Shown piece after piece: positions 27,973 to 36,123 of a stretch of 64,000 bases of DNA; positions within the stretch are counted from its first letter, which is position 1, and every line of letters begins with the position of its first letter. The stretch is taken from the NCBI RefSeq assembly GCF_003050705.1, contig NZ_QAOG01000004.1, forward strand, positions 310,001 through 374,000, given 5' to 3'. The notes below the pieces were generated by a model. It ran no database searches. It was not told where the DNA came from and was given only the letters and a program-made list of their open reading frames with translations. The translations under genes and the position numbers were made by a program. The stretch comes from Sphingomonas aurantiaca. Lineage in GTDB: Bacteria > Pseudomonadota > Alphaproteobacteria > Sphingomonadales > Sphingomonadaceae.

Positions 27973-29643
27973 ATGGCTACTTCCACATTTGCACCCGACG
28001 CGCTGACGGCTGATCCGAGTGCTATCGCCTCGGCACCGCGTACTGGCCCCAAGCTCGATCACGCGCTGCACCCGGCGGGGCGGTGGATATTCCTCGCCGT
28101 GCTGATCGGCGGGCTGGCCTATGCGGGGTTCAGCATCGCGTTCGACACCGCGCAGGTCGGCGAGAGCCTGGCGGGCGGCGCGTTCGCGTTCCTAGCGCTC
28201 GCGCTGCTGATCGCGCTCGGGTTCGAGTTCGTGAACGGCTTCCACGATACCGCCAACGCGGTGGCGACCGTCATCTACACGCATTCGATGCCCGCGCCGC
28301 TCGCGGTGGTGTGGTCGGGGTTCTTCAACTTCCTCGGCGTGATGCTGTCGTCGGGTGCAGTGGCGTATTCGATCGTCACGCTGTTGCCGGTCGACCTGAT
28401 CCTCAACGTCGGCAGCGTCGGCGGGTTCGCGATGATCTTCGCGCTGCTGCTTGCGGCGATCGTGTGGAACCTCGCGACCTGGGCGGTCGGCCTGCCCAAT
28501 TCGTCGAGCCATGCGCTGATCGGCTCGATCCTCGGCGTCGGCCTCGCCAACCAGCTCATCCGCGGCGGCGGCGCCGACGGGACGTCGGGCGTCGACATGG
28601 CGCAGGTCTGGAAAGTGCTCTCCGCGCTCGCGTTCAGCCCGATCGTCGGCTTCGTCGGCGCTCTTCTGCTGCTGCTCGTGATGAAGCGCTTCCTGCGCGA
28701 CAAGGCGCTGTACGAGGCGCCCGAGGGCCAGACGCCGCCGCCGCGCGGAATCCGTGCGCTGCTGATCGGCACGTGCACCGCAGTCAGCTTCGCGCATGGC
28801 AGCAATGACGGGCAGAAGGGGATGGGGCTGATCATGCTCATCCTGATCGGCTGCGCGCCGACCGCCTATGCACTCAACCGGACGATGCCAGAGAGCGCGA
28901 CGCCCGCGTTCGTGCAGACCGCGCAGGCCGCCTCCGCTGCCTATCGGGCGCACGCCAATGGCGCGCCGGCTGGCGTCAGCGCAGCACGCGCGCAGGTCAC
29001 GCAGGCGCTGAAGACCAAGCAGGTTTCGGACCCGGTCATCTATGGCGCGCTGGCGACTCTGTCGGACGACGTGTCGAGCCGGATCGCGGGCTATGGCTCG
29101 CTCGGCAAGGTGCCGGCCGCGGCGACGCCCAACCTGCGCAACGACATGTACCTCGTGCTCGACACGACCAAGCTGATCGCTGCCGACGCGTCCGCGCAAA
29201 GCCGCTTCACCGCGCAGGAGATCACGACGCTCAAGAGCTACAACAGCGGGCTCGAACAGGGCACGCGCTACATCCCGACCTGGGTGAAGGTGACCGTCGC
29301 GCTGGCGCTGGGGCTGGGGACGATGGTCGGGTGGAAGCGGATCGTCGTCACGGTGGGCGAGCGGATCGGCAAGACGCACCTGACCTATGGGATGGGCGCG
29401 TCGGCCGAGCTGGTCGCGGCATCGACGATCCTGCTGGCGGTGAATTTCGGGATGCCGGTGTCGACCACGCACATCCTGTCGTCGGGCGTCGCGGGCGCGA
29501 GCGTCGCCAACGGTGCCGGGCTGCAGCGTCGTACGGTCATGAACATGGCGCTGGCCTGGGTGATGACGCTGCCGGTGGCGATGCTGCTGTCGGGCGGGCT
29601 GTACTGGCTGCTGCTGACGCTGGCGCATTCGCTGGGGTATTGA
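27973..29643 (+). CDS. Inorganic phosphate transporter, PiT family
   Basis: 556 residues with about 10-12 membrane segments and the inverted duplicated signature of PiT carriers: GFEFVNGFHDTANAVATVIY near residue 77 and SFAHGSNDGQKGMG near 276, plus LPNSSSHALIGS and MPVSTTHILSSG. A long loop of about 150 residues (roughly 300-440) is rich in Ala and Gln and probably lies outside the membrane. It imports phosphate with protons at the inner membrane. The ATG at 27973 follows a Pho box by 23 bases; the open frame upstream runs through a repeat and is rejected. Confidence 0.92.
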   Translation: MATSTFAPDALTADPSAIASAPRTGPKLDHALHPAGRWIFLAVLIGGLAYAGFSIAFDTAQVGESLAGGAFAFLALALLIALGFEFVNGFHDTANAVATVIYTHSMPAPLAVVWSGFFNFLGVMLSSGAVAYSIVTLLPVDLILNVGSVGGFAMIFALLLAAIVWNLATWAVGLPNSSSHALIGSILGVGLANQLIRGGGADGTSGVDMAQVWKVLSALAFSPIVGFVGALLLLLVMKRFLRDKALYEAPEGQTPPPRGIRALLIGTCTAVSFAHGSNDGQKGMGLIMLILIGCAPTAYALNRTMPESATPAFVQTAQAASAAYRAHANGAPAGVSAARAQVTQALKTKQVSDPVIYGALATLSDDVSSRIAGYGSLGKVPAAATPNLRNDMYLVLDTTKLIAADASAQSRFTAQEITTLKSYNSGLEQGTRYIPTWVKVTVALALGLGTMVGWKRIVVTVGERIGKTHLTYGMGASAELVAASTILLAVNFGMPVSTTHILSSGVAGASVANGAGLQRRTVMNMALAWVMTLPVAMLLSGGLYWLLLTLAHSLGY

Positions 29644-29670
29644 GCGCAGATCGGTACTGCGTTCCTTTTT

Positions 29671-29751
29671 CGTCATCCTGACGAAAGTCAGGAGCCACGG
29701 TAATAGGCGGGGTGTTCGTGGCTCTGGGTCCTGACTTTCGTCAGGATGACG
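29671..29751. repeat. Palindromic repeat, family A copy 4
   Basis: CGTCATCCTGACGAAAGTCAGG at the left end pairs with CCTGACTTTCGTCAGGATGACG at the right, and an inner GAGCCACG pairs with CGTGGCTC. It fills most of the gap between the PiT gene and the glycosyltransferase at 29852. Confidence 0.92.
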
Positions 29752-29816
29752 GGTGTGGGTTGGGGCAGGGTGTCTTAGCCAACTGACCCCGCGCCGTACG
29801 GGAACCGCGCCGCCTG

Positions 29817-29842
29817 GGAACCGCATCCCCGCGCGACGGGTT
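29817..29842 (+). promoter_or_regulatory. Possible stress-sigma promoter (GGAAC-N17-GGTT)
   Basis: GGAAC at 29817-29821, a 17-base spacer, then GGTT at 29839-29842. One base differs from the EcfG -10 element. It lies only 9 bases before the ATG at 29852, which would leave almost no leader, so this is a weak call. Confidence 0.25.
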
Positions 29843-29851
29843 GCGCGCCCC

Positions 29852-30799
29852 ATGCAAATACGATGCTCGATCTGCGGGAACTGGGACTGGATTGCGCGCG
29901 AGGCGTGGTCCGAATGTAGCCATTGTCGGCTGCTGGTACGCGATGTGAACGATGTCGGCGCGGTGGCACGCGACGTCGTCGCCCGGCTCGAAAGCGGCAC
30001 CGTCGATCTGGAGCGCGACCCGGCGGACCGCTGGACGCTTGACCCGGCGGGACTGCGCAACGCCGCGTGGCGCTTCGGCTTCGAGGTCGAACCCATCGCC
30101 GTCACGCCCGACGCCGTCCGCTTTCCGCCGGATGACTCTCCTGTCCGCGCGCGCTCGACCCCTGCGGCATCGGTGCCGCACCAGATCGGGCTCGGCATCA
30201 TGGCGCGCCCCGCCGATGCGGCCGACATCACCGCGATCGCCACCGAGTTTCGAGACGACTTCAGCCGGATCGTCGTGCTGCTCGACGGCACGGCGGACGA
30301 CGCCGCTGCGCTGGCCGCGCGGCTCCCGTGGATCTCCGTCCTCCACCACCCCCTCGCCGGCGATTTCGCCGCGCAACGCAACCGTCTTCAGGACGCGATG
30401 CAGTCCCGATGGGTGTTGCAGATCGATACCGACGAGCGGCCCGATGCGGCTTTGCTCGGCGCGCTCGGCTGGCTGGTTGCGGCGGCGGACCGCGACGGCC
30501 TGCGCTCGCTCGGGCTGCCGCGCCGCAACCTCGTCGACGGCGTGCAGTCCGCCTCCTATCCCGACATCCAGTACCGCCTCAACCGCAGCGACATCCGGTT
30601 CGCGGGCCGGGTCCATGAGCGGCCGGTCGTGCCGTTCGTCGAGAGTTCGTTGGCGCTGGCCGGCGCGCTCGAACACCGGCTCGACGGTGCGCGCGTACGC
30701 GAGCGGACGCGGATCTACGAGGCGATGTCGACCGGCGCGGGGCGGCCCGAGGACGAGGCGCTGCTGCTCGCCCCGTTCGATTCCGCGGCGGTGCGATAG
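29852..30799 (+). CDS. GT2-like glycosyltransferase with N-terminal zinc ribbon
   Basis: 315 residues. It opens with a small zinc ribbon, MQIRCSICGNWDW...ECSHCRLL (Cys5, Cys8, Cys22, Cys25). A domain follows with the GT-A-like features AARLPWISVLHHPLAGDFAAQR, the acidic metal-binding block VLQIDTDERPD, and YRLNRSDIRFAGRVHERP, as in tetratricopeptide-type GT2 enzymes. It probably transfers a sugar in the cytoplasm; donor and acceptor are unknown. Its 3' end overlaps the convergent GT4 gene by 85 bases, so transcription of the two may interfere. Confidence 0.75.
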   Translation: MQIRCSICGNWDWIAREAWSECSHCRLLVRDVNDVGAVARDVVARLESGTVDLERDPADRWTLDPAGLRNAAWRFGFEVEPIAVTPDAVRFPPDDSPVRARSTPAASVPHQIGLGIMARPADAADITAIATEFRDDFSRIVVLLDGTADDAAALAARLPWISVLHHPLAGDFAAQRNRLQDAMQSRWVLQIDTDERPDAALLGALGWLVAAADRDGLRSLGLPRRNLVDGVQSASYPDIQYRLNRSDIRFAGRVHERPVVPFVESSLALAGALEHRLDGARVRERTRIYEAMSTGAGRPEDEALLLAPFDSAAVR

Positions 30800-31947
30800 A
30801 CCGCGATCGTCTCCGCGGCGAGCGTGTCGCGGGTGAACATCCCCGATGCGCGGCGGCTCGCCTCCGCATGGTGCGTCCGCAGCCCCGTATCCTCGATCAG
30901 CCGCTGGACCTGCGTCGCGAGATCGTCGCCGGTGCAGCGCCTGGCGAGCAGACCCGCACCGCTCGCGCCGATAAACAGCCGCGCGCTCGGATCCTCCGCG
31001 CACGCCACGACGGGGCGGCCGAACATCATCGCCTCCTGATAGACCAGCCCGAAGCTCTCGTAGCGCGACGGCGCGACGATCACATGCGCGGCCTCCATCA
31101 GGTCGTGGAGCATGGCTTCCTCGACGCGGTGGTGGCAGGTCAGCCGCGCGCGCGCCGATCCCGGGATCGCGCCGACATCGTCCGCATGCACGCCGACGAT
31201 CGTCAGGCGGAAATCGCGCATCCCGGCATCGGCGCGGCGCGAGAGGATCCGGTGCGCCATGATCAGCGCGTCGAACCCCTTGCGATGCTCGTCGCGGCCG
31301 ACGAACAGCAACTGGATCGGCTCGCCGGTCGGATAGGGTGCCGCAGCCCCGCGCGCGACGATCTCGGGGGGCAGGCTGAGCCCGATGACCGCGTGTCGGC
31401 CATCCTCGCCCGGTGCTGCGACACCGTACAGCGCCGCGATCTTCTCGCCGTGAAGCTGCGTGTTCGAGATCAGCGCCTTGCTGCGGCGCGCGGCGATCCG
31501 CTCCACCAGCATCGCGGCACGACGATCGATCCGGTCGCGCAGGCTGGTCACGGTCGCCGCCGAGGTTGCCGCCGGAGTCGAGTTGCGCGTCACCAGCGGT
31601 GCCGGGCCGGCGAGCGCGATCGTGAGCCCGGGCGCATACCAGTTGGTCGCCTCGACCACGTCGAAGGGCGCGCGGCGATGTTCGCGCGCGACCGCGCGGC
31701 GGAACGCGATCGGCGCAACGAGGTGCCCGATCGCGACGACCTTGCGCAGCCGTGCGGCGACCGACCCCTCGCGCAGCCCGCATCCAACCACCGAAACCCG
31801 ACCGTCGCGGCTGTCCTCGCGTCGGTCCATCGCAAATACAGTCACGTCGTTGCCAGCATCCGCCAGCGACTGCGCAATCTCCCGCGCCGCGCGCGTAAGT
31901 CCACTCTTTTCAGGGGGATAGGCCCAGGTGAGCAGTGCGATCCTCAT
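30715..31947 (-). CDS. GT4 family glycosyltransferase (GT-B fold)
   Basis: 410 residues. The N-terminal half starts MRIALLTWAYPPEKSGLTRA, the usual GT4 acceptor-domain opening with a glycine-rich loop. The C-terminal donor half has LLFVGRDEHRKGFDALIMAH and APSRYESFGLVYQEAMMFG, containing the E-x7-E type motif that grips the nucleotide sugar. The protein is soluble and cytoplasmic. The C-terminal tail is Ser-rich low complexity and is coded by the region overlapping the gene at 29852. It is divergent from the sucrose-phosphate synthase gene. Confidence 0.87.
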   Translation of the reverse strand: MRIALLTWAYPPEKSGLTRAAREIAQSLADAGNDVTVFAMDRREDSRDGRVSVVGCGLREGSVAARLRKVVAIGHLVAPIAFRRAVAREHRRAPFDVVEATNWYAPGLTIALAGPAPLVTRNSTPAATSAATVTSLRDRIDRRAAMLVERIAARRSKALISNTQLHGEKIAALYGVAAPGEDGRHAVIGLSLPPEIVARGAAAPYPTGEPIQLLFVGRDEHRKGFDALIMAHRILSRRADAGMRDFRLTIVGVHADDVGAIPGSARARLTCHHRVEEAMLHDLMEAAHVIVAPSRYESFGLVYQEAMMFGRPVVACAEDPSARLFIGASGAGLLARRCTGDDLATQVQRLIEDTGLRTHHAEASRRASGMFTRDTLAAETIAVYRTAAESNGASSSASSSGRPAPVDIAS

Positions 31948-32031
31948 ATCGGGTGGCGACAGGCGCGGCCGCGCGCCGGAACGAACGTAGTAACTTGCGT
32001 CAATACAAGGGTTTTAACTGGCATTCGCCCG

Positions 32032-32056
32032 GAACTCACAACCGCGCGGACGGTTC
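32032..32056 (+). promoter_or_regulatory. Possible stress-sigma promoter before the sucrose-phosphate synthase gene (GGAAC-N16-GGTT)
   Basis: GGAAC at 32032-32036, a 16-base spacer and GGTT at 32053-32056, one base from the EcfG consensus and 16 bases before the ATG. The same block is also an inverted repeat (GGAAC and GTTCC), so it could instead be an operator. Confidence 0.35.
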
Positions 32057-32072
32057 CTTTGCTGAATTATAG

Positions 32073-34172
32073 ATGAACGGGGGAAGGGTGTTCGTACTTC
32101 ATATCGCGTTGCAGGGGTGCTTACGCGCAACCGACGTTGAATACGGGATCACCGCCGACACCGGAGGCCATATCCGGTATCTGCTCGATCTGGTCGCGGC
32201 CAGCGGGCGCAATCCGGCGATCGACCGGATGGAAATCGTCACCCGCGCCTTCCACCATGTCGCCTATGCCGAATGCTATGCCGAGCCGGTCGAGACGATC
32301 GACGGCACCACGCGGATCGTCCGCCTGCTGTCCGCCTCCGACGCGTATCTGGTCAAGGAAGAGCTGTGGACCGAGCATGACAGCCTGGTCGAAGCGCTCG
32401 TCGCGCACATCGCCACGCTGGATCGCGCGCCCGACGTGATGCACGCGCATTATGCCGATGCCGGGCTGATCGCGGCACGCGTGTCGGCACGTACCGGTAT
32501 CCCCTATGTCTTCACCGCGCATTCGCTGGGCCGGGTGAAACTGGCCGCGTTCGATCGCGACTGCGCCGAGACCGCCGGGCTCGATCGTCGCATCGCGATC
32601 GAGGAGGAGGCGATTGCCGGCGCCGCCGCGATCATCGCCTCGTCGCGCGACGAGGCCGAGGTGCAATATGCCGATTACGCAGCCTACGACCCCGGCCGGA
32701 TCCGCGTGTTCGCGCCCGGCAGCGACCTGAAGCAGTTCGCGAACTGCGCCACCGACGCGCATGTCGATGCGCTGATCAACCGGTTCCTCGACGATCCCGA
32801 CAAGCCCGTGATCCTCGCGATAGCGCGCCCCGTGACCAAGAAGAACCTCGCCGCGCTGGTCCATGCCTATGGCCGCTCGCCCGCGTTGCAGGCGGCGGCG
32901 AACCTCGTGATCCTCGCGGGGACGCGCGACGACAGCACGACGCTCGAACCCGAGATCCGCGACAATATCGCCGAACTGCTCCAGCTGATCGACCGCTACG
33001 ACCTGTACGGCAAGGTCGCCTATCCCAAGCAGCATCGCCCCGACGACATCGCCGCGGTCTATGCGCATGCCCGCACCCGGCGCGGCGTCTTCGTCAATCC
33101 CGCGCTCAACGAACCGTTCGGGCTGACGTTGCTCGAGGCGGCGGCGAGCGGGCTGCCGGTGGTCGCGACCGACAGCGGGGGGCCGAACGACATCGTCGAG
33201 ACGTGCGGCAACGGCATCCTCGTCGACCCGCGATCGCCGAGCGCGATCACTGATGCGATCCTTGGCATCCTCGACGATCCGGCGCTCTGGTCGCGCTATT
33301 CGGCGGCGGGGTCGGTCGCGATCCGAGCCTATGACTGGGATCGCCACGTCCAGCTTTATGTCGGGCTGCTCGAGGAGGTCGTCCGCCCGCCCGAGGTCGT
33401 CGAGCGCGATCCGGCATTGCTGCTCGTGTCCGACATTGACGGGACGCTGATCGGCTGCGCGCAGGGCGTCGACGCCTTCGCGGCGTGGCGCGCGGCACAG
33501 ACTGACGTGGCGTTCGCGATCGCCACCGGGCGCAGCTTCCACAGCGCGATGGCAGTGCTCGGCCAGCATGACGCGCCACGCCCGGAGATCCTGATCACCT
33601 CGGTCGGCTCGGAAATCTATTACCGCGCGGTGCAGGGTGCGGTGTATGATCGCGACACCGAATGGGACGGGATCATCGCCGCGGGCTGGGACCGCGATGC
33701 GGTCGCAGCGCTGGTCGGGCGTTATGCCGGGCTGACGCCGCAAAGCCCGCTCGAACAGCGCCGGTTCAAGCTCAGCTATTTCGCCGACGGCGACATGGCG
33801 GCGGCCGAACGCGTGCGCGCGTTGCTCGCGGAGCATGGGCATAGCTGCTCGATCATCCAGAGCCATGGCCGCTATCTCGACATCCTGCCGCACGCCGCGT
33901 CGAAGGGGACCGCGGTCGAGCATGTCCGCCGCCGCCTCGGCCTCGAACCGCGCCAGGTGATCGTCGCGGGCGACAGCGGCAACGATATCGAGATGCTGCG
34001 CTCGTCGCGGCATGCGATCATCGTCGGCAATTATTCGGACGGCCTGGGTTCGCGCGCCGACCTCGCGCATGGCTATGTCGCGATCGGCCACCACGCGCGC
34101 GGCGTGATCGAGGGCGTGGCGTATTTCCGTGAGGCCGCAAAGTTCGAGCCCGTCAGGCGGCGTGTCTCGTGA
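32073..34172 (+). CDS. Bifunctional sucrose-phosphate synthase / sucrose-phosphatase-like protein
   Basis: 699 residues in two parts. Residues 1-440 are a GT4 synthase: VLHIALQGCLRATDVEYGIT then ADTGGHIRYLLDLV, HAHYADAG, FTAHSLGRVKLAA, ARPVTKKNLAALVHAYG, and NEPFGLTLLEAAASGLPVVA. These follow plant and cyanobacterial sucrose-phosphate synthase block by block. Residues about 450-690 are a HAD-IIB phosphatase: LLLVSDIDGTLIG with the nucleophile Asp near 454, and VIVAGDSGNDIEML near 633. Together they would make sucrose from UDP-glucose and fructose 6-phosphate, often as a compatible solute. No ribosome site is obvious. The next gene overlaps by 4 bases. Glucosyl- or mannosyl-glycerate-type products cannot be excluded. 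Confidence 0.85.
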   Translation: MNGGRVFVLHIALQGCLRATDVEYGITADTGGHIRYLLDLVAASGRNPAIDRMEIVTRAFHHVAYAECYAEPVETIDGTTRIVRLLSASDAYLVKEELWTEHDSLVEALVAHIATLDRAPDVMHAHYADAGLIAARVSARTGIPYVFTAHSLGRVKLAAFDRDCAETAGLDRRIAIEEEAIAGAAAIIASSRDEAEVQYADYAAYDPGRIRVFAPGSDLKQFANCATDAHVDALINRFLDDPDKPVILAIARPVTKKNLAALVHAYGRSPALQAAANLVILAGTRDDSTTLEPEIRDNIAELLQLIDRYDLYGKVAYPKQHRPDDIAAVYAHARTRRGVFVNPALNEPFGLTLLEAAASGLPVVATDSGGPNDIVETCGNGILVDPRSPSAITDAILGILDDPALWSRYSAAGSVAIRAYDWDRHVQLYVGLLEEVVRPPEVVERDPALLLVSDIDGTLIGCAQGVDAFAAWRAAQTDVAFAIATGRSFHSAMAVLGQHDAPRPEILITSVGSEIYYRAVQGAVYDRDTEWDGIIAAGWDRDAVAALVGRYAGLTPQSPLEQRRFKLSYFADGDMAAAERVRALLAEHGHSCSIIQSHGRYLDILPHAASKGTAVEHVRRRLGLEPRQVIVAGDSGNDIEMLRSSRHAIIVGNYSDGLGSRADLAHGYVAIGHHARGVIEGVAYFREAAKFEPVRRRVS

Positions 34173-35026
34173 GCGTCAGCGTCCTCACCTTGGTGCGCGG
34201 CCGTCGCGAGCATCTCGTGAACCTGATCGCGGGATTGAACGCGTCGCTGCGCCAGCCCGACGAGCTGGTGATCGCGTATATGCAGCCCGCGGCGCATGCG
34301 GATCTGCCTGCGACCGGTTTCCCGATCCGCGAGGTGTTCGTTGCGGGCGACGAGATGCCGCTCGCGGCGGCGCGAAACCGTGCCGCGGCGGCCGCGTCGG
34401 GCGATCAGCTCATCTTCCTCGATGTCGATTGCGTGCCGTCGCCGACGCTGGTCGGCCGCTACGCCGAAACCGCGCTCCAGCCCGGCGGGATCCGGTTGGG
34501 GGAGGTGTTATATCTCCCCGCGGGGGCTGTCGCCGATGGGATCGATTTCGCCGCGCTCGACCGGATCGGCAAGCGTCATCCCGACAAGCCGGCGATCGCG
34601 CGCGACGAGATTCGTCCGACGCCGAGCCATGGCGAACTCTGGGGTCTGTCGTTCGCGATCGCCGCGGCGGACTGGAGGCGGGCAGGCGGGATGGACGAGC
34701 GCTATATCGGCTATGGCGGCGAGGAGACCGACTTTGCCGCGCGACTGGAGCAGGCCGGCGTCGCGATGTGGTGGGTCGGCGGCGCGCGCGCCTATCACCA
34801 GCATCATGTCGTCCACACGCCAGCGTTCCAGCACTTCGACGCGATCATCCGCAACGCGCGGCTGTTTCGCGCGACCTGGGGGCGGTGGTGCATGCAATAT
34901 TGGCTAGGCCAGTTCAGCGAGCGCGGACTGATCGCCTGGGACGACGAGGCGATCACCATCCTGCGGCAGCCGACCGCGGAGGAGATCGCCGGTTCAAAGA
35001 TGTCGCCGGAAACCTTGTTCAGCTAG
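34169..35026 (+). CDS. GT2 family glycosyltransferase
   Basis: 285 residues of GT-A fold: SVSVLTLVRGRREHLVNLI at the start, AAARNRAAAAASGDQLIFLD followed by the metal-binding DVDCVPSP, and a C-terminal WGLSFAIAAADWRRAGGMDE then YGGEETDFAARLEQAG, which is the galactosyltransferase-type acceptor block. The start is a GTG overlapping the stop of the sucrose-phosphate synthase (GTGA), so it is coupled to that gene and may act on its product. Its stop overlaps the convergent gene by 4 bases. Confidence 0.87.
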   Translation: MSVSVLTLVRGRREHLVNLIAGLNASLRQPDELVIAYMQPAAHADLPATGFPIREVFVAGDEMPLAAARNRAAAAASGDQLIFLDVDCVPSPTLVGRYAETALQPGGIRLGEVLYLPAGAVADGIDFAALDRIGKRHPDKPAIARDEIRPTPSHGELWGLSFAIAAADWRRAGGMDERYIGYGGEETDFAARLEQAGVAMWWVGGARAYHQHHVVHTPAFQHFDAIIRNARLFRATWGRWCMQYWLGQFSERGLIAWDDEAITILRQPTAEEIAGSKMSPETLFS

Positions 35027-36123
35027 TCCGCCGCCCACAGCGACACCGCCAGCCCCTCGAGATAGTCCGCCGCGAACTTCGCCGCATCGTCGTCATACAG
35101 CCCGGCCAGCGCCGCGGGATCGAGCGACTTGGCCGCGTCGAGGATGCCGCGCCACGGCGCCAGCGCGCCCGGCCATGTCGGCAGCGCGACCGCCGCGCCG
35201 AGTTCGGCCAGCCGCTCGGCCTTGCGAGTCTGCTCGCCGAAATAGCGCCATTCGGGTGCGCAGACATAGGGCCGACCGACACGCGCAATCTCGTGCACCG
35301 TGTTGTCGCCCGCCGACGCGATGACCACGTCCGCCGCGGCGATGTGATCGGTCACGCCCGGCACCCAGCCCAGCTCGACCAGATTGCCGAAATCGGTCTC
35401 GTGCCCCTCGCGGTGGACCGGGCCCAGCACGAGCCACAGCGCATCCGGCACTGCGCGCGCGGCCATCGTCAGCGGCGCGTAGGGCGTGCCCGCACCACCG
35501 CCGCCGGTCAGCACGACGACGATTTCCTGATCCAGATCGAGGCCGAGCTTCGCGCGCGCCTCGGCCTTGGTCGGCACCGGATCGACCGTCGTGCACAGCC
35601 CGCCGGCATAGCAGGTGTTCGCGCGCACCCAGTCGGGCGTGTCGCCCTGCTCGAGCGCGGCGCCAAACGGCGCGAGCAGCCCGACGCTCGCCTGATACGC
35701 GCCGAGATGCCCGGGATCGAGCCGATCGCCGTGCATCCGGATGCTGATCGCGGGCACGCTGGCGATCCTCGCGAGCAGCGCGATCTCGGCGGACACGTCG
35801 ACCACGAACAGCGCCGGATCGACATCGTCGAGATGGTCGATGATCGTCCGCATCGTCGCCCGCGTCTTCGCCACGCCGAGCGGGACGCAGTGCATCACCT
35901 CGGGCGTCGCCTGCGCGAACAGGCCGGGGGTCGGTACCGGCGCACCGATCATGTCGGGTAAAGCTGCGATCGTGATCGGCCGCTCGAACCCGTCGAACAG
36001 CGACGGCTTGGCGGTCAGGATCGTCACCGCGCGCTCGGCCGGGAGTTCGCGGATGATCGCCATCGCGCGGTTCGCATGGCCGCGGCCCTGATGGTGGATA
36101 AAGAAGGTGATCGGCTGGCTCAT
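35023..36123 (-). CDS. MurG-like GT-B glycosyltransferase
   Basis: 366 residues. The N-terminal part, ITFFIHHQGRGHANRAMAII, matches the glycine-rich loop of GT28/MurG-type enzymes (G-x-G-H). The C-terminal donor domain has VVVLTGGGGAGTPYAPLTMA, VPGVTDHIAAADVVIASAGD and RPYVCAPEWRYFGEQTRKAE, the usual UDP-sugar-binding layout. The acceptor is not MurG's lipid I, as this is a stand-alone paralogue. It forms a leftward pair with the sulfotransferase-like gene (4-base ATGA overlap). Confidence 0.82.
   Translation of the reverse strand: MSQPITFFIHHQGRGHANRAMAIIRELPAERAVTILTAKPSLFDGFERPITIAALPDMIGAPVPTPGLFAQATPEVMHCVPLGVAKTRATMRTIIDHLDDVDPALFVVDVSAEIALLARIASVPAISIRMHGDRLDPGHLGAYQASVGLLAPFGAALEQGDTPDWVRANTCYAGGLCTTVDPVPTKAEARAKLGLDLDQEIVVVLTGGGGAGTPYAPLTMAARAVPDALWLVLGPVHREGHETDFGNLVELGWVPGVTDHIAAADVVIASAGDNTVHEIARVGRPYVCAPEWRYFGEQTRKAERLAELGAAVALPTWPGALAPWRGILDAAKSLDPAALAGLYDDDAAKFAADYLEGLAVSLWAAD

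Noticed and set aside
31978..32001. Second EcfG-like match, GGAAC-N15-CGTC, upstream of the sucrose-phosphate synthase gene
   Set aside because: Spacer is one base short and the -10 element deviates; the later GGAAC-N16-GGTT is the better candidate, itself uncertain.
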